Part shown: positions 52,201 to 60,317 of the stretch, piece by piece
Position numbering within the stretch: the stretch's first letter is position 1
How the letters are laid out: every line of letters starts with the position of its first letter
Assembly: GCA_964482055.1 (NCBI GenBank)
Contig: CAYZVX010000001.1
Span: forward strand, 1-64,000
Source: G020354085 sp964482055
GTDB taxonomy: Bacteria > Pseudomonadota > Gammaproteobacteria > Acidiferrobacterales > Sulfurifustaceae
Direction of reading: 5' to 3'
Length of the DNA stretch: 64,000 nucleotides
The notes under the pieces: model-generated
What the model was told of the DNA's origin: nothing
What the model saw: only the letters and a program-made list of their open reading frames with translations
Database searches by the model: none
Made by a program: the position numbers and the translations under genes

Positions 52201-52723
52201 GCCGACCAAGGATCGCACCGTTGTCGTCGCGGGTCTGGTGGTTGGCATGCGCGCCATGCAGACGCGACGCGGCGACCGAATGGCGTTCGTGACACTCGAT
52301 GACCGCACCGGCCGGCTTGAGCTTGCCGTGTTCTCGGATCTCTACAGTCAATGCCGTGAACTGCTGGTGAAAGACACGTTGCTCGTCGTCGAGGGGCAGG
52401 TGAGCGTCGATGAGTACACCGGCGGTTTCAAGATGTCCGCAGACAAGGTGTATAATATCGATCAGGCGCGCGCTGCATTTGCCAAGCGGCTCGTGATCAG
52501 TCTGCGCGCCGAGACCGCCGCGAACGGCTTCGTCGACGAGCTGGGCGAAATCCTGCAACCGGTGGCACGCGGCGACTGCCCGGTGTACGTGCAATACCAG
52601 TCCGATGCGGCCGAAGCGGAGATCGCGCTCGGCGACGAATGGAGAATCACCCCGACGGTCGCAGTGCTCAACGAGCTGACGCGCCTGGCAGGAGAAAACA
52701 ATGTGCGCATGGACTATCGCTGA
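49274..52723 (+). CDS. dnaE: DNA polymerase III alpha subunit
   Basis: Replicative polymerase, 1149 aa, close to the usual 1160. GTG start at 49274 (FVHLRVHSEYSLADGIVRIE). The PHP domain occupies about 1-270, the palm has the catalytic aspartates in PDFDIDFC, the Pol III fingers contain AGYGFNRSHSAAYALIAYQT, then tandem HhH, the OB-fold (about 985-1075; TVVVAGLVVGMRAMQTRRGD) and a C-terminal tau-binding region. The 99 bases upstream are AT-richer than the surroundings (TATTAT at about 49193), likely its own promoter region. Confidence 0.98.
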   Translation: MDTGFVHLRVHSEYSLADGIVRIEELVAAVCNQGMPAVALTDLTNLFGAVKFYSAAIAAGVKPIIGADVWLANASDHHKPHRALLLCQNLEGYRNLSRLLTRAYREGQHSGRPLIERAWFEGATAGLLMLSGAHEGDIGQALLAGNQAHAEQLAREYAALFPQRFYLELQRTGLPQQEDYNHAALALAARTGLPVVATNNVVFLRREDFETHEVRVCIQDGRVLTDSRRPRRYTPQQYLRSPQEMGELFADIPEALANSGEIARRCSFRLEFGRYFLPDYPVPEGMTIDKLLRRQSLAGLEQRLRALPETQRAARRDTYRERLELELGVIIKMGFSGYFLIVADFIQWARDHGVPVGPGRGSGAGSLVAYCLGITALDPIRYELLFERFLNPERVSLPDFDIDFCIEGRDRVMEYVTQRYGQDKVAQIITHGTMAAKAVVRDVGRVLDHPYGYVDKIAKLIPFELDMTLDKALEQEPALRERYEKEEDVRALIDMARALEGLARSAGKHAAGVVIAPSALTDFMPLYCEQGSKQYVTQFDMKDVESLGLVKFDFLGLRNLTIIDKAVKMINAERARSGEPPIVIDELPIDDPATFALLKSCRTTALFQLESRGMKDLIQRLQPDSFEEIVALVALFRPGPLQSGMVDDYINRKHGRSPIKYLHPSLEPILKPTYGVILYQEQVMQIAQVLSGYTLGSADLLRRAMGKKKPEEMAQQRSVFVQGAKARNVDERLASHIFDLIEKFAGYGFNRSHSAAYALIAYQTAWLKAHYPAAFMAAVLSADMDKTDKVVTMIAECRDMQISLLPPDVNHCEYGFVPLDDKTILYGLGAIKGLGESAIEAILAARREGGAFRDLFDLCRRIDLRKVNRRVLESLIRAGALDGIGPHRAAMLASLNAALAAADQHSKRVAAGQVDLFGEAAAAPDAHVYSNVAEWTEEQRLEGEKETLGLYLTGHPIARYAEELARITDSTIAELKPTKDRTVVVAGLVVGMRAMQTRRGDRMAFVTLDDRTGRLELAVFSDLYSQCRELLVKDTLLVVEGQVSVDEYTGGFKMSADKVYNIDQARAAFAKRLVISLRAETAANGFVDELGEILQPVARGDCPVYVQYQSDAAEAEIALGDEWRITPTVAVLNELTRLAGENNVRMDYR

Positions 52724-52779
52724 CATCCGCCACCAGACCGACCGTAGCCGTTGAGGCCATTGGCAGGCAGGGGGATAGC

Positions 52780-53739
52780 ATGAACCAGAACTACCTGCAG
52801 TTTGAGCAGGCGATTGCCGAGCTCGAGGCGAAGATCGAGGCCCTGCGCTACAGCAGCAAGGGCAGTGATCTCAACATCAACGACGAGATCAACCGGTTGC
52901 GCGCCAAGAGCCGCAAGCTCACCGAGTCGATTTTCAATTCGCTGAGCGCATGGCAGATCTCGCAGCTGGCGCGCCATCCGCTGCGTCCCTACACCCTGGA
53001 TTACATTCCGCGCGTGTTCAGCGAGTTCGAGGAGCTGCATGGCGATCGCGCCTTTGCCGATGATCCCGCGATCGTGGGCGGCATCGCGCGACTGGACGAC
53101 CGCTCCGTGGTCGTGGTCGGCCATCAGAAAGGGCGCGACACGCGCGAGAAAATCCGGCGCAACTTCGGGATGCCGCGCCCTGAGGGCTACCGCAAGGCGC
53201 TGCGCTTGATGCGCCTGGCGGAACGATTCCGGCTGCCGGTCATCACCTTCATCGACACGCCCGGGGCGTACCCCGGCATTGGCGCCGAGGAGCGCGGCCA
53301 GAGCGAGGCGATCGCACGCAACCTCTTCGAGATGGCGAAGCTCGGCACGCCGATCATCAGCGTTGTCATCGGTGAAGGCGGCTCGGGCGGCGCGCTCGCC
53401 ATCGGGGTGTGCGACAAGTTGCTGATGCTGCAGTTCTCGACCTATTCGGTGATTTCCCCGGAGGGTTGCGCCTCGATCCTGTGGCGCGCCGCCGACAAGG
53501 CGGCCGAAGCGGCCGAGGCCATGGGCATTACCGCCGACAGTCTCACCCGTCTCGGTCTGGTCGATGAGATCGTGCCGGAGCCCTTGGGCGGGGCGCACCG
53601 CGACATCGACACCATGGCAAAGACCCTCAAATCGACGCTCAAGAGCTCGCTCGATAGCCTCAGCGCTATTTCACTTGAGCGGCTCCTGGAGCGGCGCTAC
53701 GAGCGCCTGTTCCGTTACGGCGAGCTGCAGGAACATTGA
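52780..53739 (+). CDS. accA: Acetyl-CoA carboxylase carboxyltransferase subunit alpha
   Basis: 319-aa subunit transferring CO2 from biotin to acetyl-CoA. ATG at 52780 with AGGGGG upstream. The N-terminal helices contain FEQAIAELEAKIEALRYSS; later motifs are HPLRPYTLDYIPRVF, LHGDRAFADDPAIVGGIARL, FIDTPGAYPGIGAEERGQSE and VIGEGGSGGALAI. accD is elsewhere. Its stop codon overlaps the apparent beginning of tilS. Confidence 0.98.
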   Translation: MNQNYLQFEQAIAELEAKIEALRYSSKGSDLNINDEINRLRAKSRKLTESIFNSLSAWQISQLARHPLRPYTLDYIPRVFSEFEELHGDRAFADDPAIVGGIARLDDRSVVVVGHQKGRDTREKIRRNFGMPRPEGYRKALRLMRLAERFRLPVITFIDTPGAYPGIGAEERGQSEAIARNLFEMAKLGTPIISVVIGEGGSGGALAIGVCDKLLMLQFSTYSVISPEGCASILWRAADKAAEAAEAMGITADSLTRLGLVDEIVPEPLGGAHRDIDTMAKTLKSTLKSSLDSLSAISLERLLERRYERLFRYGELQEH

Positions 53740-55072
53740 TACCGCGTTCTCTCCAGAGGCGCTGGCGCGCGTACTGAGCGACGGGCTCGGGCTGCGCCCC
53801 GATTGCCGGCTGAAAGTTGCCTACAGCGGCGGCCTCGACTCTCACGCGCTGCTTCACGCGGCTGCCGCGCTGCGCGGGGCAGGCTGGCGGGTGAGCGCGA
53901 TTCATGTCGATCACGGCCTGCACCCGCAATCCTCGGACTGGGCCAGCCATTGCGCGGCGCAATGTGGGCAGCTCGGGCTTGAGGTCCACGTCGAGCGCGT
54001 GGCGGTGGTCAAGACCCGTGACCATGGCCTCGAAGATGCCGCGCGCCGGGCACGCTACGCCTGTCTGGCTCGGCATATCGCAGAGAACGACGTGTTGCTC
54101 ACGGCGCACCATCAGGACGATCAGGTGGAGACGGTCTTGCTGCAACTGCTGCGCGGCGGTGGTCCGCACGGGTTGGCGGCGATGCCGGCGTTGGTGGCGT
54201 TTGGCCGGGGGCGGCAGGCACGTCCCCTGTTGGGGTTTACGCGCGCGCAACTGGAGCGCTACGCGCGCAACGAGGGCCTGGCCTGGATCGAAGACCCGAG
54301 CAACCGTGACACGCGCATCGCGCGCAGCCGCGTGCGCCTGATGCTCGTGCCACAGCTGCTCAGCCTTTGGCCGGACGCCGCGCGCCGTCTGGCACGCTCG
54401 GCGCGGCACATGGCGGAGGCCGCACGACTGCTCGATGATCTGGCGGCGCTCGATCTGGCTCACTGTCAGCAGCCCGACGGCAGCCTTTCGACGGAGGGGC
54501 TCGCGGTATTGTCGGCGGCCCGACTGCGCAACGCCGTGCGATTCTGGATTCGTTCGCGCGGCCTGCGCGCGCCGTCACCCGCGGTGCTCGACCAGGTGGC
54601 CACGCAGGTGGCGCGCACGCCGCAGACGCACCACGCCCTGGTGACGTGGCCAGACGGCGAAATCCGGCGTTACCGTAACCGACTCGTTATCCGTCATCGT
54701 ACGGATGGACCGCAGCCCTTTGTGCTGACCTGGAGCCCGCCGGCGCCGCTCGACCTGGCCGGGCAGCGATTGCACGTCGTGAGCGGCATCGGCGATGGCT
54801 TAAGTCAGCAACGACTCGCGGGACGGCGCTTGACCGTGCGTTCGCGCCGTGGCGGGGAGGTCTGCCAACTGGCCGGACGCAGACACCACAGCAGGCTCAA
54901 GAAGCTGCTGCAATCGGCGGGCGTTCCGCCCTGGGAGCGCGCCGCTCTGCCTCTGGTCTTCGTCGATGACGAGCTGGCGGCGATTGCCGACCGATGGGTG
55001 TGCGAACCGTTTCAGGCGCGGGCCGGTGAACCCTCCTGGCGCATCGTGTTGGTGCGCGATCCGCAGGATTGA
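53735..55072 (+). CDS. tilS: tRNA(Ile)-lysidine synthetase
   Basis: Modifies C34 of tRNA-Ile(CAU) to lysidine; about 445 aa. The N-terminal PP-loop YSGGLDSHALLH, HVDHGLHPQSSDW, AHHQDDQVETVLLQLLRG and the C-terminal TilS domains (about 280-445) are clear. The start is a problem: homology begins near FSPEALARVLSD, but the only in-frame codons nearby are ATT (53735) and CTG, with the nearest TTG at 53675 well inside accA. I mark the ATT that overlaps the accA stop; AGGA lies just upstream. Translational coupling to accA is likely. Confidence 0.88.
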   Translation: MDTAFSPEALARVLSDGLGLRPDCRLKVAYSGGLDSHALLHAAAALRGAGWRVSAIHVDHGLHPQSSDWASHCAAQCGQLGLEVHVERVAVVKTRDHGLEDAARRARYACLARHIAENDVLLTAHHQDDQVETVLLQLLRGGGPHGLAAMPALVAFGRGRQARPLLGFTRAQLERYARNEGLAWIEDPSNRDTRIARSRVRLMLVPQLLSLWPDAARRLARSARHMAEAARLLDDLAALDLAHCQQPDGSLSTEGLAVLSAARLRNAVRFWIRSRGLRAPSPAVLDQVATQVARTPQTHHALVTWPDGEIRRYRNRLVIRHRTDGPQPFVLTWSPPAPLDLAGQRLHVVSGIGDGLSQQRLAGRRLTVRSRRGGEVCQLAGRRHHSRLKKLLQSAGVPPWERAALPLVFVDDELAAIADRWVCEPFQARAGEPSWRIVLVRDPQD

Positions 55073-55233
55073 CAAGCGCGCGGCGACTGTCGTGCAAATT
55101 TTTCGGTTGAGGAAATCGGCGGTATCTGATAGCTTGCACTTCCGTTCCGCCGCCGGGATCGCAGCCGGGCCGCGCAGGGGGACGTACGCGGAGCGGCCGG
55201 AACCGCAATGGTTTCGTGAAGCAGGCCAGATAA

Positions 55234-56889
55234 ATGACCAAATACGTTTTCGTGACGGGTGGTGTCGTGTCCTCGTTGGGCAAGGGCATCTCCGCCGCTT
55301 CGCTCGCCGCGATCCTGGAGGCGCGCGGCCTGAAGATCACGCTCCTCAAGCTGGATCCCTACATCAACGTCGACCCGGGCACGATGAGCCCGTTCCAGCA
55401 CGGTGAGGTGTTTGTCACTCAGGACGGGGCCGAGACCGATCTGGATCTCGGCCATTACGAGCGGTTCGTCCGCACGCGCATGTCGAAGCGCAACAACTTC
55501 ACCACCGGCAAGGTCTACGAGAGCGTCATTCGCAAGGAGCGGCGCGGCGACTACCTCGGTGGCACTGTGCAGGTCATCCCGCACATTACCGACGAGATCA
55601 AGCGACGCATCCAGGACGGCGCGGCGGGTGCGGACATCGCACTGGTGGAAATCGGCGGAACCGTCGGCGATATCGAGTCGCAGCCTTTCCTGGAGGCGAT
55701 CCGCCAGATGGGAACCGAGCTCGGTTCGAGCAACGTCTTGTACCTGCACCTGACGCTCGTGCCCTACATCGGGGTCGCCGGGGAGCTCAAGAGCAAGCCG
55801 ACCCAGCATTCGGTAAAGGAGCTGCTGTCGCTCGGCATCCAGCCGGACATTCTGTTGTGCCGCACCGATCGCATGCTGCCCGAAGACCTGCGTCGCAAGA
55901 TCGCGCTCTTTACCAACGTGCCGGTGCGCGCGGTGATCTCGGCCGTAGACGTCGACAACATTTACAAGATTCCGCGCCTGCTGCATGAGCAGGGGCTCGA
56001 TGAGATCGTCGTCGAGCGGCTGCACTTCAATGCGCCGCGGGCCAATCTCGGCGAGTGGGACGAAGTGATCTACGCCATGGAACATCCCACCGCCGACGTG
56101 GAGGTGGCGCTGGTAGGCAAGTACGTGCACCTCACGGAATCCTACAAGTCGCTGTCGGAGGCCTTGAAGCATGCCGGCATCCAGACACGTACGCGGGTGA
56201 CGATACGCTATGTCGACTCGGAGCTGGTCGACAAGCAAGGCACCGCGTTGCTCGCCGACGTGGACGCGATACTCGTGCCGGGTGGCTTTGGCGAGCGCGG
56301 CGTGGAGGGAAAGATCAAGGCGATCACCTACGCGCGCGAACAGGGCATTCCCTATCTCGGCATCTGTCTGGGCATGCAGCTCGCGGTAATCGAGTTCGCG
56401 CGCAATGTCGCCGGTCTCAAGGGTGCGCATAGCACGGAATTCAACCCCAAGACCCCGCACCCAGTAATCGCGATGATCACCGAGTGGACCACGGCCGAGG
56501 GAACCAAGGAGCAGCGTCAGGCGGGCGGCGATTTGGGCGGCACCATGCGGTTGGGCGGCCAGGAGTGCCGGCTCATCCCGGGCACGCACGTGCACGGGCT
56601 GTATGGTCGCGACACCATCATCGAGCGCCACCGGCACCGCTACGAGTTCAACAACAACTACCGCCAGGTGTTGCAGGAAAAAGGGCTCACGATCGCGGGC
56701 GTGTCGGTGGATGAACGGCTCGTCGAAATCGTCGAGATCGCGGACCACCCGTGGTTTGTCGGCGTACAGTTCCATCCGGAGTTCACATCGACGCCGCGCG
56801 ACGGCCACCCGCTGTTCACCGGCTACATCCAGGCAGCGCGCGAGCGCCGCACCGGCGTCTCCGTCGCGCAAGAGGCCGTATTGAGATGA
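55234..56889 (+). CDS. pyrG: CTP synthase
   Basis: 551-aa enzyme aminating UTP to CTP with glutamine. Synthetase domain: KYVFVTGGVVSSLGKGISAA, DPYINVDPGTMSPFQHGEVF, LVEIGGTVGDIESQPFLEA; glutamine amidotransferase domain (about 300-540) with nucleophile Cys in YLGICLGMQLAVIE. The 161 bases before it hold a weak candidate promoter (TTGAGG at 55107, TAGCTT at 55130). Its stop overlaps the kdsA start as ATGA. Confidence 0.98.
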   Translation: MTKYVFVTGGVVSSLGKGISAASLAAILEARGLKITLLKLDPYINVDPGTMSPFQHGEVFVTQDGAETDLDLGHYERFVRTRMSKRNNFTTGKVYESVIRKERRGDYLGGTVQVIPHITDEIKRRIQDGAAGADIALVEIGGTVGDIESQPFLEAIRQMGTELGSSNVLYLHLTLVPYIGVAGELKSKPTQHSVKELLSLGIQPDILLCRTDRMLPEDLRRKIALFTNVPVRAVISAVDVDNIYKIPRLLHEQGLDEIVVERLHFNAPRANLGEWDEVIYAMEHPTADVEVALVGKYVHLTESYKSLSEALKHAGIQTRTRVTIRYVDSELVDKQGTALLADVDAILVPGGFGERGVEGKIKAITYAREQGIPYLGICLGMQLAVIEFARNVAGLKGAHSTEFNPKTPHPVIAMITEWTTAEGTKEQRQAGGDLGGTMRLGGQECRLIPGTHVHGLYGRDTIIERHRHRYEFNNNYRQVLQEKGLTIAGVSVDERLVEIVEIADHPWFVGVQFHPEFTSTPRDGHPLFTGYIQAARERRTGVSVAQEAVLR

Positions 56890-57728
56890 AGTTGTGCGGT
56901 TTCGAGGTGGGGCTGGATCGCCCATTGTTCCTGATTGCCGGCCCGTGCGTGATCGAATCGGAGCAGCTGGCGCTCGATACCGCCGGGCAGCTGAAGGAGA
57001 TCACCGCCGCGCTCGGCATCCCGTTCATCTACAAGTCGTCTTTTGACAAGGCAAACCGCAGCTCGCATGCATCGTTTCGCGGGCTTGGCATGGACAAGGG
57101 CCTCGAGATACTGGCGCGCGTGCGCCGCGAGCTCGGCGTGCCGGTGCTGACCGACGTTCACGACGTTCCCGAGATCGAACCGGTCGCACGGGTCGTGGAT
57201 GTGCTGCAAACCCCCGCGTTTCTGTGCCGCCAAACCGATTTCATCCAGGCCGTGGCGGCGGCTGGCAAGCCGGTCAACATCAAGAAGGGGCAGTTTCTGG
57301 CACCGCACGACATGAAGAACGTGGTCGATAAGGCCGCCGCGGCGGGCGGCAAGGACCGCATCCTGGTGTGCGAGCGCGGCGTTTCGTTCGGCTATAACAA
57401 CTTGATCTCGGACATGCGCGCGCTTGCGATCATGCGCGAGACCGGCTGCCCGGTCGTGTTCGATGCCACGCACTCCGTGCAGCTTCCCGGCGGGCAGGGT
57501 ACGCGCAGCGGCGGACAGCGTGAGTTCATTCCGGTGCTGGCGCGCGCCGCGGTTGCTGCCGGCATATCCGGACTGTTCATGGAAACCCATCCAAATCCGG
57601 ACCAGGCGCTGTCGGATGGACCGAATGCCTGGCCGCTGCCGCGCCTGCGGACCCTGCTCGAAACCCTCAAGGAGCTGGACGCGACCGTCAAACGCCGCGG
57701 CTTTGCTGAGATGCAGCCGCTCAACTGA
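56886..57728 (+). CDS. kdsA: 3-deoxy-8-phosphooctulonate synthase (KDO-8-P synthase)
   Basis: Condenses PEP and arabinose 5-phosphate to KDO 8-phosphate for the LPS core; 280-aa TIM barrel. Motifs: LIAGPCVIESEQLALDTA, IYKSSFDKANRSS, LCRQTDFIQAVAAAGKPVNI and FDATHSVQLPGGQG. Cys and Asp positions suggest nothing unusual in metal use but I did not resolve the metal-dependent versus independent type. ATGA overlap with pyrG; eno follows after 41 bases. Confidence 0.97.
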   Translation: MKLCGFEVGLDRPLFLIAGPCVIESEQLALDTAGQLKEITAALGIPFIYKSSFDKANRSSHASFRGLGMDKGLEILARVRRELGVPVLTDVHDVPEIEPVARVVDVLQTPAFLCRQTDFIQAVAAAGKPVNIKKGQFLAPHDMKNVVDKAAAAGGKDRILVCERGVSFGYNNLISDMRALAIMRETGCPVVFDATHSVQLPGGQGTRSGGQREFIPVLARAAVAAGISGLFMETHPNPDQALSDGPNAWPLPRLRTLLETLKELDATVKRRGFAEMQPLN

Positions 57729-57769
57729 CAGCCCACCGATCAACTCCCACAAACAACAATAAAGTCGAC

Positions 57770-59062
57770 ATGTCCGCTATTGCCGATGTCCGGGCCCGCG
57801 AAATCCTCGACTCGCGCGGCAACCCAACCATTGAAGCCGATGTCATCCTGCAGTCCGGTGCCTTCGGTCGCGCCGCCGTTCCTTCGGGCGCCTCGACTGG
57901 CAGCCGCGAGGCGCTCGAGCTGCGCGATGGGGACCCAAAACGCTACGCGGGCAAGGGGGTACGGCGGGCCGTAGGTCACGTGACTGGCGAAATACGCCGC
58001 GCGCTCACCGGGCGTGACGCCCGGGACCAGGCGGCGGTGGACAGGATTATGATCGAGCTGGATGGCACGACCACCAAGAGTCGCCTCGGGGCGAACGCCC
58101 TGCTGGCCGTGTCGCTCGCGACGTCGCGCGCCGCGGCAGCTGACAGCCGCCAGCCACTGTATCGCTACTTGAACGGGCTTGCCGGTGGGGTGCCGATGCG
58201 CATGCCCGTGCCGATGATGAATATCATCAACGGTGGGGTCCATGCCGATAACAACATCGATTTTCAGGAGTTCATGATTCTGCCGGTTGGCGCCGGAACG
58301 TTCGCCGAGGCGCTGCGTTGCGGGACCGAGGTTTTTCATGCCCTCAAGGGCGTACTGCAGGCCATGAAGCTCAGCACCGCGGTCGGTGATGAGGGCGGGT
58401 TTGCCCCGAACCTCGGGTCGAATGAGCAGGCCCTGGCGGTCATCCTGCAGGCAATCGAAAAGGCCGGTTACCGTCCCGGGACGGACGTGTATCTGGGCCT
58501 CGACGTCGCCAGCTCTGAGCTCAACAAGGGTGGCAAGTACGAGCTGCAATCCGAGGGCGTCAGTCTCAGTGCCGAGGAGTTCATCACGAAACTTGGCGCG
58601 TGGGTCGCCAAGTATCCGATCATCAGCATTGAGGACGGTTGCGGCGAGAACGATTGGGAGGGTTGGGCGCTCCTTACCCGGCAGCTCGGCAAGCGCGTTC
58701 AGCTCGTGGGAGATGACCTGTTCGTCACCAATACGGCCATCCTTGACCAGGGCATCAAGCAAGGCATCGCCAATTCCATCCTGATCAAGGTCAACCAGAT
58801 CGGCACGCTGACCGAGACGCTCGCCGCGATCGAGATGGCGCGCAACGCCGGCTACACGTCAGTGATCTCGCATCGATCCGGCGAAACCGAGGATACTTTC
58901 ATCGCCGATCTGGTCGTGGCAACCGGTACCGGGCAGATCAAGACCGGCTCGCTGTCGCGCTCAGACCGCGTCGCCAAGTACAACCAACTGCTGCGCATCG
59001 AGGAAGAGCTGGGCGAAGCGGCCGTGTACCCGGGGCTTGGCGCCTTCCCGTTGCGCGGTTGA
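57770..59062 (+). CDS. eno: Enolase
   Basis: Interconverts 2-phosphoglycerate and PEP; 430 aa. Motifs: AREILDSRGNPTIEADV, AAVPSGASTGSREALELRDG, VPMMNIINGGVHADNNIDFQ, EDGCGENDWEGWALLT (metal ligand), GDDLFVTN, SHRSGETEDTFIADLVV. The leader ACAAACAACAATAAAGTCGAC before the ATG is A-rich and has no clear Shine-Dalgarno site. The stop is followed by ftsB after 38 bases. Confidence 0.98.
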   Translation: MSAIADVRAREILDSRGNPTIEADVILQSGAFGRAAVPSGASTGSREALELRDGDPKRYAGKGVRRAVGHVTGEIRRALTGRDARDQAAVDRIMIELDGTTTKSRLGANALLAVSLATSRAAAADSRQPLYRYLNGLAGGVPMRMPVPMMNIINGGVHADNNIDFQEFMILPVGAGTFAEALRCGTEVFHALKGVLQAMKLSTAVGDEGGFAPNLGSNEQALAVILQAIEKAGYRPGTDVYLGLDVASSELNKGGKYELQSEGVSLSAEEFITKLGAWVAKYPIISIEDGCGENDWEGWALLTRQLGKRVQLVGDDLFVTNTAILDQGIKQGIANSILIKVNQIGTLTETLAAIEMARNAGYTSVISHRSGETEDTFIADLVVATGTGQIKTGSLSRSDRVAKYNQLLRIEEELGEAAVYPGLGAFPLRG

Positions 59063-59100
59063 GGCGGGCGCGTGTGCGCTTTGGCGCGCGCTTGGCTACA

Positions 59101-59391
59101 ATGGCCGGCGTGCGAATCGTCCTCTACGCCCTTGGCGCTCTGCTGCTGCTGCTGCAGTACCCGCTGTGGTTCGGCAGCGGCGGCATTCTGACCACCTGGC
59201 AGCTGCATCACGAGATCAACGCTCAGAGGTCCGAGAACGCGCGCTTGAAGGAGCGCAACCAGACGCTCGAGGCCGAGGTGGCCGACCTCAAGTCCGGCTA
59301 TGACGCGTTGGAAGAGCGTGCCCGCCGCGAGCTCGGCATGGTCAAGAAGGGCGAAAGTTTCTATCAGGTCATCGACCGCCCGGCGCGCTAG
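59101..59391 (+). CDS. ftsB: Cell division protein FtsB
   Basis: 96-aa bitopic protein of the FtsQBL divisome subcomplex. The start ATG 59101 (MAGVRIVLYALGALLLLLQY) places one membrane helix at about residues 5-22, followed by a periplasmic coiled coil (LHHEINAQRSENARLKERN, then LEAEVADLKSG) and the conserved EERARRELGMVKKGESFYQV end. A TTG at 59059 would add 14 residues and overlap eno, but lacks support. ispD and ispF, its common downstream neighbours, are missing. Confidence 0.95.
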   Translation: MAGVRIVLYALGALLLLLQYPLWFGSGGILTTWQLHHEINAQRSENARLKERNQTLEAEVADLKSGYDALEERARRELGMVKKGESFYQVIDRPAR

Positions 59392-59661
59392 TCCGCAACC
59401 GCGCCGTCCTTGGCGCGCGGCCCTCGCCTCGACTCCAGGATGGAGTCGAGGGCCATGCAGCAAGGACGCTGCGGTTATGGACTCGATCCGATCGGCGAGT
59501 CCGCAACCGGTGCATCCCTGCACCGCGGCCCTCGCCTCGACTCCAGGATGGAGTCGAGGGCCATGCAGCAAGGACGCTGCGGTTATGGACTCGATCCGAT
59601 CGGCGAGTCCGCAACCGGTGCATCCCTGCACCGCGGCCCTCGCCTCGATCCGATCGGCGAG
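59392..59661. repeat. Tandem repeat array: two 108-bp units and one 54-bp half unit
   Basis: Units begin at 59392, 59500 and 59608 with TCCGCAACC. Units 1 and 2 are 108 bp and nearly identical apart from the segment after TCCGCAACC (unit 1 has GCGCCGTCCTTGGCGC, unit 2 GGTGCATCCCTGCACC). Unit 3 is exactly 54 bp, lacking the middle half. Each full unit contains an 11-bp-stem hairpin CCTCGACTCCA / TGGAGTCGAGG. The array starts right after the ftsB stop and ends about 20 bases before the next gene. Frames across it are spurious. Confidence 0.9.
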
Positions 59662-59681
59662 TCCGCGCTGCCGGAGTGCCG

Positions 59682-60317
59682 TCAAACTTCCTTGCTCTGT
59701 TCGATGACGTAGATCAGGAGAACGAACAGAAAAAACAGGAATTCCACTACCGTGATCAAGAACAGCAGCCATACGATGCGGCGTGCCGAGGGCTTCATCG
59801 GAATCCATACCCGGCGCATGTACCAGCGCCAGCCCGGTAGCCAGGACCAGCGTTTGATCCGCAGGAAGTACAGGCGCAACGCTTCTCCCCAGGCCTTGAG
59901 GCTCTTGTCGACCTCAGCCATGCGCGTCTCGCGTTCGGCCTCCGGCAGGGCTTCGTAGTCGTCCGTTACCAGCAGGCGGCTGCCCCTGCCGTACGGCTCG
60001 AACGTGAAGAAGGTGCGCTTCTTGAGCCCCTGGCGGTAGCTGAGGGTCACGCCCTGGCCGGGGCCGGGGGTGACGTCAAAGTCGACCGCCAGGGTCTGCT
60101 GGTTGCTCTGATTCTCCAGCTCGACGTGGTAGCTGTTCGGACCGGTCTTGCGCCAGACGCTGAAATAGTAATAAGGGTTGATGCGCAGCAGCACTTCGAC
60201 GTCGCGCAGGTGCGGCGCGAGCTCGGCGGGCGTCTGGGGTGTGGGGATGGCGACCCAGACGACGTCCTTGGAGTCGGTCGGAAGTCTCGGCGCCGCCTCG
60301 CGGCTCGGCTCAGCCAT
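59682..60317 (-). CDS. Membrane-anchored SRPBCC-like protein of unknown function
   Basis: 211-aa protein that I do not recognise by name. Residues about 30-165 look like one alpha/beta domain (EVLLRINPYYYFSVWRKTG, SNQQTLAVDFDVTPGPG, TFFTFEPYGRGSRLLVTDDY) with an SRPBCC/polyketide-cyclase-like pattern. It is followed by a Trp/Arg-rich segment (RWSWLPGWRWYMRRVWI) and one C-terminal membrane helix (about 184-206). It overlaps the end of the universal-stress-like gene by 8 bases and is co-transcribed with it. A ligand-binding or membrane-sensing role is conceivable but unsupported. Confidence 0.75.
   Translation of the reverse strand: MAEPSREAAPRLPTDSKDVVWVAIPTPQTPAELAPHLRDVEVLLRINPYYYFSVWRKTGPNSYHVELENQSNQQTLAVDFDVTPGPGQGVTLSYRQGLKKRTFFTFEPYGRGSRLLVTDDYEALPEAERETRMAEVDKSLKAWGEALRLYFLRIKRWSWLPGWRWYMRRVWIPMKPSARRIVWLLFLITVVEFLFFLFVLLIYVIEQSKEV

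Noticed and set aside
59392..59661. Possible CRISPR array
   Set aside because: Units of 108 and 54 bp are directly tandem and nearly identical throughout; there are no short repeats separated by unique spacers and no cas genes.
59410..59712. Repeat protein with 36-residue units encoded by the tandem array
   Set aside because: The 108-bp period leaves several frames open on both strands at once, there is no ribosome-binding site, and the third unit is only half length; the openness is a by-product of the repeat.
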